64,000 nt of DNA from Epithemia pelagica (Eukaryota > Bacillariophyta > Bacillariophyceae > Surirellales > Surirellaceae). Positions 61,033 through 64,000 of the stretch are shown here, piece after piece. The stretch covers positions 930,001 to 994,000 of the forward strand of contig OX337240.1 in NCBI GenBank assembly GCA_946965045.2, in the 5' to 3' direction. A program made the translations under genes and the position numbers. The notes under the pieces were generated by a model. That model was not told the origin of the DNA. It saw only the letters and a program-made list of their open reading frames with translations, and ran no database searches. Numbering within the stretch: position 1 is the stretch's first letter; each line of letters opens with the position of its first letter.

Positions 61033-61607
61033 GGTGTTGATTTCTTCTACAACAACAAATAGGGAGAATGATGAATAGTAAGTGCTGCTTTGTGATGACC
61101 GGCTGTATGCTGTATGGTGTGAGTGAGCGTTAGGTTGGATTGGTGTTACTGGTCTACCAGCTAAATGTGTGCTCTTAGAGTGATGGGGATTATGATATGG
61201 TACCTACTGGTAAGTGGAAAGTAACGACTTGAAGTATGTACTTGGGTACTTAAAAGTATGTACTTATGGTTGTCTGTAAGTACATAGACGTGATGTATAA
61301 GGGTACTTGACTTGTAGAAAGTACGGAAGATGAATGGTATCGTGCAAATGTACTTACGGTAATGTAAGTACCTGACATGTGTCTGGTAGATGTGCTTAAG
61401 CTAAGTCAAGTAAGTAGAGCTCTAATGAAACATGTACTAATCAAAAGTAAAGTACACACATTATTCTGGAGTGACGTACAACTGAATAAGTATATGAAAT
61501 TAAGTACAGCCACTGATTAGATGTACTTAAAGTAGTAGTAAGCAAGTACATTGTACAGGTTGAGCCATACTTAAAGTATAGACTGCAAGTAGATGGTGCT
61601 AGTGTGC
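61033..61607. repeat. Right subterminal GTAC-motif array of the DNA transposon
   Basis: From about 61200 to 61590 the sequence is a loose array of GTACTT/AAGTAC/AAGTA units in both orientations. The first ~170 bp is probably the promoter of the glycosylase gene. Confidence 0.7.
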
Positions 61608-61623
61608 GTACTTCACAACCCTG
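61608..61623 (-). repeat. Right TIR of the 8-bp-TSD transposon
   Basis: GTACTTCACAACCCTG. Confidence 0.92.
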
Positions 61624-61631
61624 ATCTATTG
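61624..61631 (+). repeat. Right 8-bp target-site duplication ATCTATTG
   Basis: Matches 49852-49859. Confidence 0.92.
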
Positions 61632-61993
61632 TACTGATTGATGGTCCTAAGCGGCCGAACCGCTGAGATAGTGGTGGGTGCGATTGTAAACGGTGTGTAC
61701 AAATGGAGCAGCGAGCAGCGGTGCAAATCCTGTACGCTCGAGGATGGCTCGCTGGGTTATACGTGGAATTGGGTGGATGAGGCGGTCTCTCCGTAGCCCG
61801 TACCTGCCTTTTCTAAAATTGCTACCTAGACAACGATAGCTACCTTATTACCGGTTTTGACCCCGTTCTTTTCCTATCGTTCTGCGTTAACAACTCTACT
61901 CTATTTGCTATAACCATCCGCATTTTTTTATGTTCTATAACCGCTCGACACATAAAATACACGATAATCACACGTTTCCAAGAGTTCCGATAA
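61632..61993. repeat. Continuation of unit 2 (matches 36382-36759)
   Basis: GTACTGATTGATGGTCCTAA... follows the unit-1 sequence closely, with small deletions, up to CCGATAA, where copia-C begins. Confidence 0.85.
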
Positions 61994-62548
61994 TGCCAAA
62001 ATATGGCTATGGTATTGGGCGAAATTTAGCGATAGTTTAGGCCTCTAAGCTTGAGGCATGTGATAGACACAATTTTATTTTCGAGTCACTATCATGCGCG
62101 TATTTTGGTTTATCAGACCCAAGACTCTGCGATTACGGTAAAGCTATGGCACAATGGCCTGGGAAGGTCGCGAAATATCTGGATCGTAGTAATACCGATC
62201 CGCCCAAAGGTCGACCAAAGATGTCGTCTACTAGTCTCGTTGAATATCCGGCCTGCAACGGGGTTTGGACCGGACTAGTTTACAGATGTGGTCTGCGAGT
62301 GCGCACATCTGGGGCAATGGCGGACGCGCCGGTCTTGGCCGTTGACAAGACAAAGCCTGCTATGCGGTCATGAATATTCTATAAATAGAACATGAACCGA
62401 CGATGCAGCTGTGCATGCTTTCTACCTATGAATCGCCCAAATGAGTAAGTGACCGGTCAATGTGACTGGAAGTTCTAACACACTTCCGAATACGTGAAAG
62501 TCCCAATTGCACCTTGCATTGAAAAGCTAATAAGAACAAGAACCAACC
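61994..62548 (+). repeat. Copia-C 5' LTR and leader
   Basis: LTR 3' end not fixed because the second LTR is missing. TATAAATA at about 62379-62386. About 62010-62290 is related to inverted copies at 32935-33190 and 46405-46665. Confidence 0.6.
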
Positions 62549-64000
62549 ATGGCCGATCCTGCTCCACCGACCGCTCAAGAGCTCCTTCAAGAACTGAATG
62601 GATACATGGAAAACACTCTCTTGATTGGACAACAGGCAGTCCCAGATGCCCCTAATTCACAGGGCCTTACATCCGTTGGCGATTTCCGCGGGCTCAAGGA
62701 AGAGGACATCGCTGAAATCTGTGCTAACGCAAGAAAGCCAGGTGGAACGATCCCTAACCCTGCCTATGATGCTGCCAATCCAGTTGCTGGTATCCCCGCG
62801 ACGATTATGAACCCAGGAGTTTTAGTCGGACATGTCTTGGAGAAACGGTTGAAAATGTTTGGCTATTTCGTTCAGTACTTGACCAAAGTTGGCCGTACGT
62901 TTAGCCCAGGAGCAGCAACCTTGGACACGGTACAGAATCTTTACCGTTTGAAAGAAGCAGATGACGAGTACGATAATGACATCGAACTTCCGGAAAAGTT
63001 GTCGAATGTCGAGAATATCCGAGTTGTCCTGGAGGATTTGGACGACTACTTGGAAAGAAAGAGAGGTGTGACTATGATTCCGTTGGCAGCTTATACTCGT
63101 TCGATGCCGACTCCTCAATCTTGACCCAGGACTCGGATCTCCTACATACTTGCGAGAACTCATTCGACGTGCACCACACACTGGTGCCACAGCAGTTGCT
63201 GACAAGGAAGCAGTATGGGACGTCATACGTCACATAACTCATGATGGCCCCGGATGGGGTTGGGTCCAAGCCTTCAGCAGAAGCCGGGATGGAAGAGGAG
63301 CATACATCGCTTTGAAAAGTCATTACTTTGGTGATGCTTTCCAATCTCGATTGCGTGCAAAGGCTGATCAAGTGCTTGAATCGACCTATTATGATGGAAC
63401 AAAAAGGAACTATACCTACGAAAGGTATATTGAGTCACTTCAAAGGGCCTTTACGGACCTTGAGTCTACAGGCGAAGTGGTCAGTAATGAAAGAAAAGTG
63501 AGAGTTTTACTCTTAGGGGTCGCTGATTCCAGGTTGGAGAGTGCTAAGAATACGATATTGGCCACTCCTGCTTTGAGGGCAAACTTCGAGGTGGCTTCGA
63601 ACTATCTTGCTGAAGTCCTTGACAGCAAAGTGTCGTATAGTGCCACCACAAGGAAAGCACGGATCTCGTCCATTCAGTCTAACAAGAATGGCGGCAATGG
63701 AAACAAACGCAATAACGGATACCAGACTCCAACCAAAGGATTTGACCCCAATAAATATTACCCGTTCAGAAAGTGGATTAAATTGTCCAAAGAACAGCAG
63801 CAAATGGTCCGAGAAGCAAGGGACGCTGCCAACAGCAGTACGAAGAAGAGGTCTGCTGCGGCCATTCACATAAACAATAAGAACAAGAGAAAAGGCCATG
63901 ATAGTAGTGGTACTTCCACTACCGACGACAATTCTGAGACGACAGGTGACTCCAACGACCAGAATGAGAAAGAACTAGGCGTTGGAGCGATCATGAGCCA
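62549..64000 (+). pseudogene. Copia-C gag with a frame change, incomplete at window end
   Basis: Starts ACCATGGCCGATCC; the first frame runs 191 aa to a stop at 63122-63124. From about 63100 the frame one base later carries the expected gag continuation (DPGLGSPTYLREL, then AVWDVIRHITHDGPGWGW, then KRNYTYERYIESLQ) and stays open to the window end (GVGAIMS). This is the full-length version of the gag C-terminus in copia-A. The frame change may be a mutation or a sequencing indel. Confidence 0.75.

Larger units (their letters stand above)
49860..61623. mobile_element. 8-bp-TSD DNA transposon with BED-like and HhH-GPD genes, split by a copia element
   Basis: Perfect 16-bp TIRs CAGGGTTGTGAAGTAC (49860-49875 and 61608-61623 inverted) with an 8-bp TSD and a paralogous empty site. 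11764 bp in total, about 4364 bp without the nested copia (49914-57313). Both ends are dense in AAGTAC/GTACTT motifs. It has two convergent genes (57840-59348 and 59401-61032) and no recognisable DDE transposase. TSD length and the CAGGG end fit hAT, Zisupton/KDZ or P-type superfamilies; assignment open. Confidence 0.88.
61994..64000 (+). mobile_element. Copia-C: 5' part of a Ty1/copia element, runs off the window
   Basis: Homology to the unit-1 flank ends at CCGATAATGC and the new sequence starts TGCCAAAATATGG, a plausible LTR 5' end (TG). A TATA box (TATAAATA, about 62379) and a gag gene at 62549 follow. Gag is related to the copia-A gag. The 3' LTR is outside the window. Confidence 0.75.

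Noticed and set aside
61200-61600. Repeated GTAC motifs as a CRISPR-like array
   Set aside because: The units are 5-8 bp, irregularly spaced and in both orientations; this is a eukaryotic transposon end.

Overview
The window reads as nuclear DNA of a stramenopile alga, most likely a pennate diatom. The reasons are the Ty1/copia elements with diatom (CoDi-like) gag-pol, short GT-AG introns of about 60-110 bp, a fused HyuA-HyuB 5-oxoprolinase, and plastid- or ER-type leader peptides. Species is not determined.

Layout. (1) 1-19.6 kb is mostly single-copy host DNA. It holds a BRCT-repeat gene cut by the window start, a DUF1295 reductase-like gene with a one-base frameshift, a 5S rRNA gene absent from any ORF list, a gene with an HNH-like motif, an F-box/Cys-pair gene with a broken partial copy of its tail, a TPR-methyltransferase that gains a C-terminal KDEL after splicing, a complete PIF/Harbinger-type transposon (11747-14880, TIRs and 3-bp TSD visible), and 5-oxoprolinase. 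(2) 19.6-49.9 kb is accessory and repetitive. Fragments of the two host genes (BRCT and 5-oxoprolinase) are shuffled into mosaics beside three intact copies of an unusual gene that appears to join a PD-(D/E)XK nuclease-like region to a protein-kinase-like domain. Two ~13.5-kb near-identical units (about 23.2-36.8 and 37.1-49.9 kb) each carry a decayed copia gag-pol, a large DDE-type transposase gene, a small TIR element and one nuclease-kinase copy. (3) 49.86-61.62 kb is one nested insertion. An 8-bp-TSD DNA transposon with 16-bp perfect TIRs carries a BED-like gene and an HhH-GPD DNA-glycosylase gene and no recognisable transposase. It is split by a 7.4-kb copia element with two identical LTRs. 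The unit-1 paralogue supplies the empty site. (4) 61.6-64 kb is the continuation of the duplicated unit, interrupted by the 5' end of a third copia element that runs off the window.

Inferred order of events: the copia-A pol decayed and host-gene fragments were captured; the ~13.5-kb unit was duplicated, since both units share the same pol breaks; the 8-bp-TSD transposon inserted in unit 2; copia-B inserted inside it (identical LTRs, hence recent). Copia-C inserted in the downstream continuation of unit 2. The nuclease-kinase genes stay open through all of this while neighbouring retroelement genes are broken. The most unusual items are the glycosylase-bearing transposon, the nuclease-kinase family with its mosaic third copy, and an in-frame UGA between gag and pol in two different copia families.
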